Below are positions 11,118 through 19,031 of a stretch of 64,000 nucleotides of DNA, piece after piece. The position numbers were made by a program, and so were the translations under genes. The notes beneath the pieces are model-generated. The model searched no databases, was not told the DNA's origin, and was given only the letters and a program-made list of their open reading frames with translations. Position 1 is the first letter of the stretch; every line of letters starts with the position of its first letter. Source of the stretch: Nitrospirillum amazonense (GTDB lineage: Bacteria > Pseudomonadota > Alphaproteobacteria > Azospirillales > Azospirillaceae); the NCBI RefSeq assembly GCF_007828035.1, contig NZ_VITV01000012.1, positions 1 to 64,000 of the forward strand, in the 5' to 3' direction.

Positions 11118-11587
11118 TGTTCGACGATCTGCGCGACCTGTACCAGGAAGTGATCCTGGACCATGGCAAGCACCCCCGGAACTTCGGGAAGCCTGAAGCC
11201 TTCAATCGCATGGCCCGGGGCGAGAACCCGCTGTGCGGCGACAAGATCAACGTCTACCTGACCATCGGCCCCGACGGCCTGGTCAACGACGCGCATTTCG
11301 ACGGCCGCGGCTGCGCCATCAGCCAGGCCAGCGCCTCGCTGATGACCGAGACGCTGAAGGGCAAGACGGAAGCGGAGGCCGAGGCGCTGTTTGGCCACTT
11401 CCATGACATGTGCACCAAGGACGACCATGAACACACCGACCACGGGCACCTGGACCCGGAGGCGGTGGAGAAGCTGGACGTGCTGTCGGGCGTGCGGGAA
11501 TTCCCCATGCGTGTGAAGTGCGCGACCCTGGCCTGGCACACCATGCACGCCGCCCTCGAGGGCGATGAGAAGACGACGACGGAGTGA
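11117..11587 (+). CDS. sufU: SufU sulfur-transfer protein (IscU-like fold)
   Basis: The 156-residue protein keeps three conserved Cys, C40 in NPLCGD, C66 in GRGCAISQAS and C135 in RVKCATLAW, with D42. It also has the 15-20 residue insertion between the second and third Cys that separates SufU from IscU; here that insert is rich in His and Asp (CTKDDHEHTDHGH). SufU binds zinc and receives persulfide sulfur from SufS in place of SufE, which agrees with the lack of sufE. The ATG overlaps the sufS stop. Confidence 0.92.
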
Positions 11588-11592
11588 GCGAG

Positions 11593-11982
11593 ATGTCTGG
11601 AGCCGAACGACCCATCGCGCCGGATGTTACGCTGCAGGCGCCGGCCACCATCCCGGATGAGGACAAGCTGCCCCCGGACGCCCCTCTGGCGGACCGCGTG
11701 ACGGAGGCGCTGAAGACCGTCTACGACCCGGAAATCCCAGTAAACATCTATGAGCTGGGCCTGATCTACCGCTGCGACATCGACGCGGAAGGCCAGGTCG
11801 AGATCGACATGACCCTGACCGCCCCCGGCTGCCCCGTGGCGGGCGAGATGCCGGGCCAGGTGCAGGGCGTCGTCGGCAGCGTCGATGGGGTCAAGGACGT
11901 GACCGTGAACCTGGTGTGGGAACCTGCCTGGAACCCCAGCCTGATGTCCGACGAGGCGCGCGTCGCCCTCAATATGTTCTGA
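11593..11982 (+). CDS. sufT: SUF system assembly factor SufT (MIP18/DUF59 family)
   Basis: The 129-residue DUF59 protein has YDPEIPVNIYELGLIY, then MTLTAPGCPVAGEMPGQVQ with the conserved Cys of the family. SufT proteins help mature Fe-S enzymes, especially under high demand or oxidative stress, and are usually encoded inside suf operons. The ATG was chosen because GGAG lies eight bases upstream; a GTG nine bases earlier would overlap the sufU stop. The preceding 20-odd residues are Pro/Ala-rich and probably unstructured. Confidence 0.92.
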   Translation: MSGAERPIAPDVTLQAPATIPDEDKLPPDAPLADRVTEALKTVYDPEIPVNIYELGLIYRCDIDAEGQVEIDMTLTAPGCPVAGEMPGQVQGVVGSVDGVKDVTVNLVWEPAWNPSLMSDEARVALNMF

Positions 11983-11997
11983 CGTGTGGAGAGAATC

Positions 11998-12345
11998 ATG
12001 AGCCGCATGGAACGCCCGAAAGCGATGAGCCTGACCGACGCCGCCGCGACCCGCGTCAAGGAGATCATGGCCCAGCGCGAGACGCCGGCCGTGGGACTGC
12101 GCGTCGGCGTGAAGGCGCGCGGCTGCTCCGGCCTCAGCTATTTCGTCGAATACGCCGACGCCAAGAAGCCCTTCGAGGAAGTGGTGGAGGAGAAGGGTGT
12201 CACCCTGCTGCTCGACCCTGCCTCCACCATGTTCCTGCTGGGCACGGAGATGGACTACAAGGAAGACAAGTTCCAGTCGGGCTTCGTCTTCACCAACCCG
12301 AATGAGAAGGGCCGCTGCGGCTGCGGCGAGAGCTTCACGGTTTAG
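11998..12345 (+). CDS. sufA: A-type Fe-S carrier protein (SufA/IscA family)
   Basis: The 115-residue HesB/IscA family protein has the three conserved cysteines, one in KARGCSGLSY and two in the C-terminal GRCGCGESF. These bind an Fe-S cluster passed from the scaffold to client enzymes. The ATG has GGAGAGA seven bases upstream; a GTG 12 bases earlier is less likely. It is the last gene of the operon, 15 bases after sufT, and marks the right border of GC-rich core DNA before an A+T-rich insert. Subfamily naming (SufA or ErpA) is by context. Confidence 0.9.
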   Translation: MSRMERPKAMSLTDAAATRVKEIMAQRETPAVGLRVGVKARGCSGLSYFVEYADAKKPFEEVVEEKGVTLLLDPASTMFLLGTEMDYKEDKFQSGFVFTNPNEKGRCGCGESFTV

Positions 12346-12386
12346 GAGCAGCATTTGCCTGCTGTTATGCCTTCGTGGTAAAGATA

Positions 12387-12419
12387 TTAACCTGGGCTTA
12401 CGCATTGTGTAATATACAC
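12387..12419 (+). promoter_or_regulatory. Candidate promoter with palindromic operator of the A+T-rich gene pair
   Basis: TTAACC (12387-12392) and TAATAT (12410-12415) are separated by 17 bases, each matching four of six consensus positions. A perfect palindrome GTGTA-ATA-TACAC (12407-12419) covers the -10 box, the place where a repressor would act. The first start codon lies 50 bases downstream behind GGGAG. The promoter is inferred, not proven. Confidence 0.4.
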
Positions 12420-12468
12420 TCATAAATCGCCGTCTATTTGAAACGCACCCAAAAGGGAGTATTTTCAT

Positions 12469-12927
12469 ATGGAAGATTATGGTGGAGCGAGTAATGCACG
12501 ATACAAAGACTTTAGGGTTTTAGTGGACGGCTCGGAAAAAAGGGCAATCGCAGCAGTTCATCTTGGCGGAATAGCAGTTGAGTGCCAAGTAAAGTCACTA
12601 ATTCTACTGTACCACGGAATCAATAACTGGCATGAGCCAAGCAAAAAGAAAAAAGAGCCAGGGCACGGAACACCAGTTAAGAGACCATCTCATGATATAG
12701 TTAGTGCAATAGAGAAAATGCCAGATTTATACAATAAGGCAAAGTCAGATGCGAAATTCTTATCGCATCTAAGTAATATAAAATACCCCTTAGGTATTAC
12801 AGGTGGGGATTTTATTGAACTAAGGTACTCAGAGCTAGAAGGTGAATGCATAAATCTTCCTGAGTGGGAGCATAGTCTTAATTATGTTAAAGCCTGGCTG
12901 GACAAGAACAAGGTGATAACGAAATGA
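12469..12927 (+). CDS. HEPN-like domain protein, first gene of an A+T-rich two-gene module
   Basis: This 152-residue protein is hypothetical by name. The pattern RYKDFRVLVDGS, a helix AAVHLGGIAVECQVKSLIL (residues 28-46), a charged loop and SHDIVSAIEKM (74-84) resembles HEPN proteins, where 'A..LAGYAVECALKALI ... HDL..L' is the hallmark. HEPN proteins include RNA-cutting toxins and defence effectors. A catalytic R-x(4-6)-H cannot be assigned with confidence: R25-x5-H31 exists but lies in an early helix. The ATG has GGGAG nine bases upstream. Its stop overlaps the next start (ATGA), so the two products should be made together. Base composition and codon choice are far more A+T-rich than in sufA, pointing to transfer. 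An antitoxin or sensor role is equally possible. Confidence 0.6.
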   Translation: MEDYGGASNARYKDFRVLVDGSEKRAIAAVHLGGIAVECQVKSLILLYHGINNWHEPSKKKKEPGHGTPVKRPSHDIVSAIEKMPDLYNKAKSDAKFLSHLSNIKYPLGITGGDFIELRYSELEGECINLPEWEHSLNYVKAWLDKNKVITK

Positions 12928-15605
12928 GCGACGTAAAGCATTTCCGTGATTATCTCAATAATAATTTTCCCGGTGCCCACTATCTAGACGTCGGTACGGG
13001 GAATTTTGCCATTTTAACTATTATTGATGATCGGTTTTCTGGTCTGGACAGACCTTCCAGGCTTGCGAAAGTACAGCCAGAACTTGAAGCCGCCGGACTC
13101 AAGCCTGGAATTGTCGATTTGTATACAACCACAGAAGCTGCCGCTCGCTCTGTTACGTTGCCAAACGAGCCTATAGTTGCGCCTGCGGACTGGGAACAGG
13201 CTGTTGCTATGATTGAGGCCGGTAAAACATTTGAAAATATAACATTAAAAGCAAGAAAATTCAGGCGTATCGTTTTTTATTCTTACAAAGGCGGAGTTGG
13301 TCGCTCCACTTCGTTAGTACACACCGCATTTCATCTAGCTCGGTCAGGCCAACGGGTTGTTGTCATTGATATGGATGTTGAGGCTCCGGGCCTTCATGTT
13401 TTACTCCCTCCCCCCGAGGGAAGTACAATTAAGGTAGGCTTGGTCGATTATCTTTGGGAGCGTCAAATTAGGCCCCTCAACGAGGATGCCAGGGAAGACT
13501 TTGAGACGTGCCTTTCAGGCAGCAGCGAATATCAAGGAACTCCCATATCTTACGCCATTGAAGATAAAGAATTTCGCACTCAAATTCACGTTATTCCCGC
13601 AGGCGCGGTGGGAGCGAACTATGTCAAGCGACTACACGTCTTATCATACCAAGATGTATTGGCGAAGCCACACGACGCTTGGGCGCTATTCGAGGAAGAG
13701 TTGGCTAACGAGCTTGATCCCGATGTCGTACTCATTGACGCTAGAACGGGTTTAGGAGATTGGGGTGGTCTTTCCCTGCTTCGTTTAGCTGACGAAGCGT
13801 TCTTTGTTATGTATCCCAGCGAGCAAAATATCGATGGAATAAAATTCGCCAAGGAAGTCACGGAGCAAACTGTCGGGATTTCTATTCACATTTTGGTTTC
13901 TCCAGTACCAGAAGGAATTATAGGGAAAAATCTACTTTCTCGCATTCTGCCAAAACTTGAATTAGACGATGATGAAATAATTCCTATTTTGTATAATCCA
14001 AACCTAGCTGCGGCCGATCAATATCCAGTTGAATCTGCCATGGCTGGGTATGCTCGGATAGCAAATCTTATACGAGATACACAAGCCCAAGACAGAGTTG
14101 AGGAATCGCTCCAACAAGCAGACGCTCTGAAAATTATTGAATCTTTGAATTTTCCTGACCGCGACGCAAAAAGTATTGCCGCCAAGGATTTTGATCAATT
14201 CTTCCAGAAAACGCTCGATTTCGAGCGATTTTTAGATGATGCGAGATGGGTGGTGCGTGGCCGAAAAGGAACTGGTAAATCGACTTTATTTCATCTTTTT
14301 GCTGAGCATCAGGAGAATGCCGCCAAAAGGGCACGTGGGCGCCTTGATGGGATTGATATTCTTCCTGGCCATGGCCCAGTGAACTCAGCCCAATTTGGTC
14401 CTAAAACAGATGTTTTTGGCGATATCGCAAAGGAACTCCTGAAAGATGGTGGAGACTGGCTTTCCTTATGGAGAGCTTATGCCATTGTACGCATCTACAC
14501 TCGCCGTGCTGCGACCATAGATACAATTTTAGCTAAGTCGGAAATGCGTATCCTTCGGGACTTCCTCCGGTCCCACTTCCCTAGGGAAGACAATGCCCAA
14601 TGGCGCACTGCTCAAACGAGCGCACTTCTTGGTTTAGTAGGTAGAGAGAAAATTGGCCTTTGCCGTGACCTAATGCGTGATGTTAATAAAGGCCTCGAAC
14701 AACAAGGCAGGAAGCTATGGCTTCTTTATGACGATCTCGATCAGGATATCCTAGAAAATGCCACTTGGCAAGGAGATGCCCTGGGCGGTCTTCTGCGACT
14801 AGCATATGACTCTAATAACCAAGGAATGCATAACATAAGATTCAAAATCTTTCTTCGGGAAGATATATGGAATGGTCTTGTATTTACTAATAAGAGTCAC
14901 TTCGGTCCAGACAGAACACTTCTACTTGAATGGAGAATTTCCGATTTCCTTCGTCTTGCATATCGGATGGTAAGTGGAGGCTCCTCTCTCTACCGAACCT
15001 TGGCACATCGAGAGCTTCCCTTAACTGAGAATGAAATCGACAGCGCCCCGGATGAGGATTTGTATAAAGTATTAGCCCCACTGTGGGGCCTGCGGAAGGA
15101 AAGAAGCAAAAATCAGTCGACTGCTAGGTGGGTATACTCGCGGATGACTGACGCGGCTAACAATACATACCCTCGATCATTAGCTATCTTGCTGAAAAAG
15201 GCCAGAGAAACTGAACTTGAGACCAGACTTCAGAAAATGGGCACTAAGGCGGTCTCAACAGGTTCTGACCGTTTACTTGGCCCCCCAGCCATGCTTGCAG
15301 GATTAAAAGAGGCTTCGGATGAGCGCGTAAATGCGTTGAAAAACGAATCACCCCGTTTAAAGCCATTTTTGGATGCCGTTATCAGCGGGCAGCTCTTACG
15401 ATCTCAGTTTGAACGCGCAGAGTTAGAGCAAGTATGGCAAAAGACATCTCAAGAATCTCATTCAGATTTCGGTAGGTTTGTCGATGAACTAAAGCAAGCC
15501 GGTCTACTCGTGGAAAAGAAAAGTAACTCTCAATATGATTATGGCATTGCAAGCCTATATATTGACGGATTAGGTGTACAGAGAGTCCAAGGGGAAAAGA
15601 AATAA
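12924..15605 (+). CDS. Dual P-loop protein: KGGVGR-type MinD/ParA-like ATPase fused to a second STAND/KAP-like ATPase
   Basis: The product is 893 residues. Residues 1-110 form an N-terminal region of unknown fold. Residues 115-385 are a deviant-Walker (SIMIBI) ATPase: YKGGVGRSTS at 121-130, with Arg in place of the usual Lys after the GVG, IDMDVEAPGLH at 148-158 and IDARTGLGD at 271-279. Residues 420-760 hold a second P-loop module: GRKGTGKSTL at 446-455, LWLLYDDLDQD (Walker B-like) at 598-608 and KIFLREDIW at 641-649, recalling Sll1717-type or KAP-like NTPases. A predicted winged-helix-like tail (about 825-885) ends it. No parB or parS is nearby, so plasmid-style partitioning is unlikely. 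It is coupled to the HEPN-like gene and shares its foreign composition. A defence or signalling role is inferred from this architecture, not shown. Confidence 0.7.
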   Translation: MSDVKHFRDYLNNNFPGAHYLDVGTGNFAILTIIDDRFSGLDRPSRLAKVQPELEAAGLKPGIVDLYTTTEAAARSVTLPNEPIVAPADWEQAVAMIEAGKTFENITLKARKFRRIVFYSYKGGVGRSTSLVHTAFHLARSGQRVVVIDMDVEAPGLHVLLPPPEGSTIKVGLVDYLWERQIRPLNEDAREDFETCLSGSSEYQGTPISYAIEDKEFRTQIHVIPAGAVGANYVKRLHVLSYQDVLAKPHDAWALFEEELANELDPDVVLIDARTGLGDWGGLSLLRLADEAFFVMYPSEQNIDGIKFAKEVTEQTVGISIHILVSPVPEGIIGKNLLSRILPKLELDDDEIIPILYNPNLAAADQYPVESAMAGYARIANLIRDTQAQDRVEESLQQADALKIIESLNFPDRDAKSIAAKDFDQFFQKTLDFERFLDDARWVVRGRKGTGKSTLFHLFAEHQENAAKRARGRLDGIDILPGHGPVNSAQFGPKTDVFGDIAKELLKDGGDWLSLWRAYAIVRIYTRRAATIDTILAKSEMRILRDFLRSHFPREDNAQWRTAQTSALLGLVGREKIGLCRDLMRDVNKGLEQQGRKLWLLYDDLDQDILENATWQGDALGGLLRLAYDSNNQGMHNIRFKIFLREDIWNGLVFTNKSHFGPDRTLLLEWRISDFLRLAYRMVSGGSSLYRTLAHRELPLTENEIDSAPDEDLYKVLAPLWGLRKERSKNQSTARWVYSRMTDAANNTYPRSLAILLKKARETELETRLQKMGTKAVSTGSDRLLGPPAMLAGLKEASDERVNALKNESPRLKPFLDAVISGQLLRSQFERAELEQVWQKTSQESHSDFGRFVDELKQAGLLVEKKSNSQYDYGIASLYIDGLGVQRVQGEKK

Positions 15606-15613
15606 GGTTATTC

Positions 15614-16186
15614 TCAGGGTTGGTTGGCGCTGCCCAGATTGCTGACGGCCATGTCCAGCTCGCCCAGGTCGACGGCCGCCATCTCGACCATGACATAGGA
15701 AGCGGGCGGGAAACGGGCCATCAGCTTGTTGCGGAAGTCGCGGGGACCGGCGGCGTAGCCGTGGACGACACGGGCGCCGCTCTTGCCGCCGCCCAGGCCC
15801 GTCACCAGGCTGATCCGCGCCTCGAACAGGGTGTCGCCCTGCGACCAGGCCTGGGAGAACAGGTTCAGGTGGCGCGGAATGACCTGCTGCAGCGTGCCGC
15901 GCCGGGCCTCGACATCGCGGGCGCGGACGGATATCTCCTCCAGCTCCCCATCCAGGTCCTGCAGGGCGGTGCGCAGTTCCCCTTCCTGCAGGCGGGCTTG
16001 GCGCAGGCTGGCGGCCGCCTTGTTGCGCTCCTCCACCGCGGCGCTGACCCGCCGCTCGGTCTTGCGCACCTCGGTGATCAGCCGCTTCAGCGACCAGGCC
16101 ATGATGGCACCGCCCACCGCCAAGGCGCAGACGTGGCCGGGGCTGGGGTTGGCGTAGGCTTCCGCCAGGGCGTCAGACAGCATCAT
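15614..16186 (-). CDS. Membrane-anchored coiled-coil protein, pair A second gene
   Basis: The 190-residue protein has unknown function. One hydrophobic helix near residues 18-33 (ALAVGGAIMAW) is followed by a charged, heptad-like helix (about 38-95: LITEVRKTERRVSAAVEERN and onward). A compact C-terminal region contains ARVVHGYAAGPRDFR and a segment ending in MAVSNLG. It is paralogous to the protein at 18288-19031, sharing the 'ETERRI.A.V.E.N.AA..LR.AR.QE..L..AL' coiled coil and the 'VVHGYA....DFR' motif. AGGAA lies nine bases before the ATG. It follows its partner gene by 26 bases and is convergent with the A+T-rich module, ending eight bases from it. Confidence 0.65.
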   Translation of the reverse strand: MMLSDALAEAYANPSPGHVCALAVGGAIMAWSLKRLITEVRKTERRVSAAVEERNKAAASLRQARLQEGELRTALQDLDGELEEISVRARDVEARRGTLQQVIPRHLNLFSQAWSQGDTLFEARISLVTGLGGGKSGARVVHGYAAGPRDFRNKLMARFPPASYVMVEMAAVDLGELDMAVSNLGSANQP

Positions 16187-16212
16187 GGGACAGGGTTCCT
16201 CGAGGGGTCTCT

Positions 16213-16794
16213 TCAGCTCGGCCGCACAACCCCGCGCTGCGCGCCGGGGGGGCTCGAACCCTGGACTTGCCGCACGTTGGTGACGCTATAGCCGTCGGCC
16301 AGGGCGAATTCCTGCTGCAGGGCGGTGCGGGCCTCCATCTCCGTGCGGGCCCAGACGCGGGCGCGGTGCAGGTGACGCCACAGCGGGCAGATCGATTCCA
16401 TGCCCGCGACCACGCCGTTGGTCAGCGCGCTGTTGCTGATGTCGGCCGAATAAAGCGCCAAGCCGCTGGCCGAGGGTCCGCCCAGGTCGTGCCAGACCTC
16501 CACCCGCCGCCGCTCGAACTCCTCACATTCCTTTTCCAGGCGCTGGAGGTTGCTGGTCTCGCGAAAGCGCAGGGCGATGCGCGCGTCGCGCACCCGGGCG
16601 GTGTCCCGGTTGGCCGCAGCCACCTTTTCCGCCGTGCGCCGGATCTGGTCGATTTCCTTTTTCACCTTGGCGTGGCGGGCGATCATCTCATAGACGTCGT
16701 TGATGACCAGGCGCAGCAGTTCCAGCAGCACTACCCCCGCCAGGATGGCGCCCAGGATGGTTATGATCACCAGATCCGGTTTCTCGATGTGCAC
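16213..16794 (-). CDS. Membrane-anchored coiled-coil protein, pair A first gene
   Basis: The 193-residue protein of unknown function begins with a GTG preceded by GAGG. A single membrane helix (about residues 8-30) leads into a long charged helix with KKEIDQIRRTAEKVAAANRD and a conserved RRRVEVWHDLGG. A C-terminal domain follows with GMESICPLWRHLHRARVWA. The protein at 19031-19651 is a clear paralogue, with matching RRRVEVWHEVG and GMEEICPLWRYTHRVRVWA. The single helix suggests an inner-membrane protein with a soluble coiled coil. Together with the downstream gene it forms a two-gene unit that is present twice in this region. Confidence 0.65.
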   Translation of the reverse strand: MHIEKPDLVIITILGAILAGVVLLELLRLVINDVYEMIARHAKVKKEIDQIRRTAEKVAAANRDTARVRDARIALRFRETSNLQRLEKECEEFERRRVEVWHDLGGPSASGLALYSADISNSALTNGVVAGMESICPLWRHLHRARVWARTEMEARTALQQEFALADGYSVTNVRQVQGSSPPGAQRGVVRPS

Positions 16795-16939
16795 CAGCGC
16801 CTCGGCTGTCGGGAGATGAACGGTCGCGCTATCGCATGGAAGTCCACTTCAAGGTTGTACGGTCAATTGACCGTTAACGGGCCCTAAATTTTAAATAAAA
16901 TCTTCCGTATAGGGCCCGTCACACTTTGTCAGAAGCAAC

Positions 16940-18007
16940 CTACGCGGCGGCGGCGTGGGCCACGTCGCGGATGTCGGCCACCAGCTGGTCCACGCGTTCC
17001 GGCTGGGTATCCCAGGCGAACATGAAGCGGGCGCCGCCGCCGATGAAGGTGTAGAAGCGCCAGCCGCGCGCCCGCAGGCCCTCCAGCACCGCCGCCGGGG
17101 CCGTCAGGAACACGGCGTTGGCCTGGACCGGAAACAGGGGCGCCACGCCCGGCACCCCCGCCAGGCCCGCCGCCAGACGCTGGGCCCCTGCGTTGGCATG
17201 GGCGGCGTTGCGCAGCCAGGCGCCATTTTCCAGCATGCGCACCCACGGGGCGGACAGGAAGCGCATCTTGGACGCCAACTGGCCCGCCTGCTTGCAGCGA
17301 TAATCGAAATCCTCCGCCAGGGCCCTGTCGAAGAACAGGATGGCCTCACCCACCGCCATGCCGTTCTTGGTGCCGCCGAAGCACAGCACGTCCACCCCCG
17401 ACTTCCAGGTCATCTCCGCCGGCGAACAGCCCAGGCTGGCGCAAGCGTTGGCGAAACGGGCGCCATCCATGTGCAAACGCAGGCCCAGGTCGCGGCAGAC
17501 GGCGGAGATGGCGCGGATCTCATCCAGGCTGTAGACCTGCCCGGTCTCTGTCGGTTGGGTGATGGTGACGGCGCGGGGCTTGGGGAAATGAATGTCCGAC
17601 CGGCCGGTGGCCAGCGCCCGGATGGCATCCGGCGTCAGCTTGCCGTCCGCCGTCTGCGCCACCAGCAGCTTGGACCCGTTGGAGAAGAACTCCGGCGCGC
17701 CGCATTCATCCGTCTCCACATGGGCGGAGGCCGAGCAGATGACGCTGTGATAGGACTGGCACAGCGAGGCCAGGGCCAGCGAGTTGGCCGCCGTGCCGTT
17801 GAAGGCGAAGAACACGTCGCAGGGGGTGCCGAACAGCTGGCGGAAGGCGTCGGCGGCCTTCGCCGTCCACACATCCTCGCCATAGGCGGCAGCGTGGCCG
17901 CTGTTGGCCTCCGCCATGGCGGCCCAGGCTTCCGGACAGACACCGGAATAATTGTCGCTGGCGAACTGCTGAGCGGCGAATTGGGCGGGTAGCGTGTCAG
18001 TGGTCAT
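16940..18007 (-). CDS. ltaE: Low-specificity L-threonine aldolase
   Basis: The 355-residue fold-type I PLP enzyme cleaves L-threonine or allo-threonine to glycine and acetaldehyde. It shows FASDNYSGVCPEAW near the N-terminus, AHVETDECGAPEF, LRLHMDGARFANA with the PLP-binding Asp, and CFGGTKNGMAVGEA with the Schiff-base lysine. The family usually has 330-360 residues. The start is uncertain: MTTDTLP was taken as the most family-like, but two in-frame starts up to 18061 exist and none has a strong ribosome-binding site. It lies between the two paralogous coiled-coil gene pairs, on the same strand but without close spacing, so it is probably unrelated to them. Confidence 0.9.
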   Translation of the reverse strand: MTTDTLPAQFAAQQFASDNYSGVCPEAWAAMAEANSGHAAAYGEDVWTAKAADAFRQLFGTPCDVFFAFNGTAANSLALASLCQSYHSVICSASAHVETDECGAPEFFSNGSKLLVAQTADGKLTPDAIRALATGRSDIHFPKPRAVTITQPTETGQVYSLDEIRAISAVCRDLGLRLHMDGARFANACASLGCSPAEMTWKSGVDVLCFGGTKNGMAVGEAILFFDRALAEDFDYRCKQAGQLASKMRFLSAPWVRMLENGAWLRNAAHANAGAQRLAAGLAGVPGVAPLFPVQANAVFLTAPAAVLEGLRARGWRFYTFIGGGARFMFAWDTQPERVDQLVADIRDVAHAAAA

Positions 18008-18287
18008 GGGGAACGCAGCCTTCATGGTCTCAAGTCTCGACCAAGAGCGAAACGGACTCACGTGGCTGCTTCCCGTTCATTGCCGGATCGGCCACATCCT
18101 TCCCCTCTGGGGGAAGCGCCACCTTGCCGGGTAAGCAGGTTGGCGTTGAGCGTCAGCCCAACTCTTGATGCACGGGGCAGAGGGATAACCGTTGGCGACG
18201 GCGGGCGCAAGCCCCCTGAGGCCGGTGCGGTGTCATGGGTGACCTTCGGCGCGGGACCGCCGGGACCGGCGGCCGGCGACGGCGGTC

Positions 18288-19031
18288 TCAGCCGCCAGCC
18301 GCAGCGGGGGTCATGCCCATGCCGCGTGGCACGCCCCGCGTGGCGGCGGGTGGGCGCACCGGCAGGGGCTTGGGCCCGGCGGGAACCGGCGGTTCCACCG
18401 CCGCCCCCTCATCCGCCACGTGGCTCCCCATCAGGTCACCAAGGGGCTCATCCTCCGCCGGCGGTTCCACCGGCGCGGCACCGTCAACGGCGGGCCCCTC
18501 GTCACCCAGCGAGATGGGCAGCACGCTGCTGATGATATAGCCGCCCTCACTGGCAAGGCGGTTGGTGACCAGCGCGCGGAAGTCGGCCTCCGTCGGGGCG
18601 TAGCCGTGCACCACCCCGGCCTCGGCCATGCCACCCACGGCGCGGCCCACATGGCGGGGCGCCACCACGTTGCGCAGGTGCGCCTCATACAGGTGGTCAC
18701 CCTGCGCCCACTCAAGGGAGACCAGGTTCAGCGGCCGGGGCGTAGCCTGGCGCAGCACCGCCATGCGGTTCTGCACCTCATCCGTCCTGCGCGCGATCTC
18801 GCGCAGCGCCTCCTCCCCCTCCTCCAGGGCTTGAAGCAGCTGCTCCTCCTGCTGGCGGGCGACGCGCAGGTCGGCGGCGGCCTCGTTCTTTTCGTCCACC
18901 GTGGCGGCGATGCGCCTTTCCGTTTCCCGGATCTTGAACAGGATGCGGCGGACGGAGAAGGCCAGGAAGGCCCCGCCGATGGCCAGGATGATGAACACCA
19001 TGAAGTTGAGGTTGCTGTAACCGCCCGTCAT
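18288..19031 (-). CDS. Membrane-anchored coiled-coil protein, pair B second gene
   Basis: The 247-residue paralogue of the 15614-16186 product has an N-terminal membrane helix (FMVFIILAIGGAFLAF), a coiled coil from about residue 33 to 95 (RETERRIAATVDEKNEAAAD and onward), and a middle domain with AGVVHGYAPTEADFR. It differs by a Pro/Ala-rich tail of roughly 70 residues (VEPPAEDEP, AVEPPVPAGPKPLPVRPP) that looks unstructured. The ATG overlaps the upstream stop by one base (TGATG), so translation is probably coupled. No function is known. Confidence 0.65.
   Translation of the reverse strand: MTGGYSNLNFMVFIILAIGGAFLAFSVRRILFKIRETERRIAATVDEKNEAAADLRVARQQEEQLLQALEEGEEALREIARRTDEVQNRMAVLRQATPRPLNLVSLEWAQGDHLYEAHLRNVVAPRHVGRAVGGMAEAGVVHGYAPTEADFRALVTNRLASEGGYIISSVLPISLGDEGPAVDGAAPVEPPAEDEPLGDLMGSHVADEGAAVEPPVPAGPKPLPVRPPAATRGVPRGMGMTPAAAGG

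Noticed and set aside
12348-12364. AGCAG/CTGCT hairpin after sufA as a terminator
   Set aside because: The stem is only 5 bp and no T tract follows, so I do not list it as a terminator.
12924-15605. Reading the dual-ATPase protein as a plasmid partition ParA
   Set aside because: No ParB-like gene or parS-like repeats are nearby, the P-loop is the KGGVGR variant, and a second unrelated ATPase module is fused.
12346-15613. Insertion sequence or transposon ends around the A+T-rich module
   Set aside because: I looked for terminal inverted repeats, target-site duplications and a transposase and saw none; a genome comparison would be needed to define the borders.
18062-18532. Plus-strand open frame between the threonine aldolase and coiled-coil pair B
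   Set aside because: It is Pro/Arg/Ala-rich with a shadow-like composition and overlaps the antisense of the real pair B gene.
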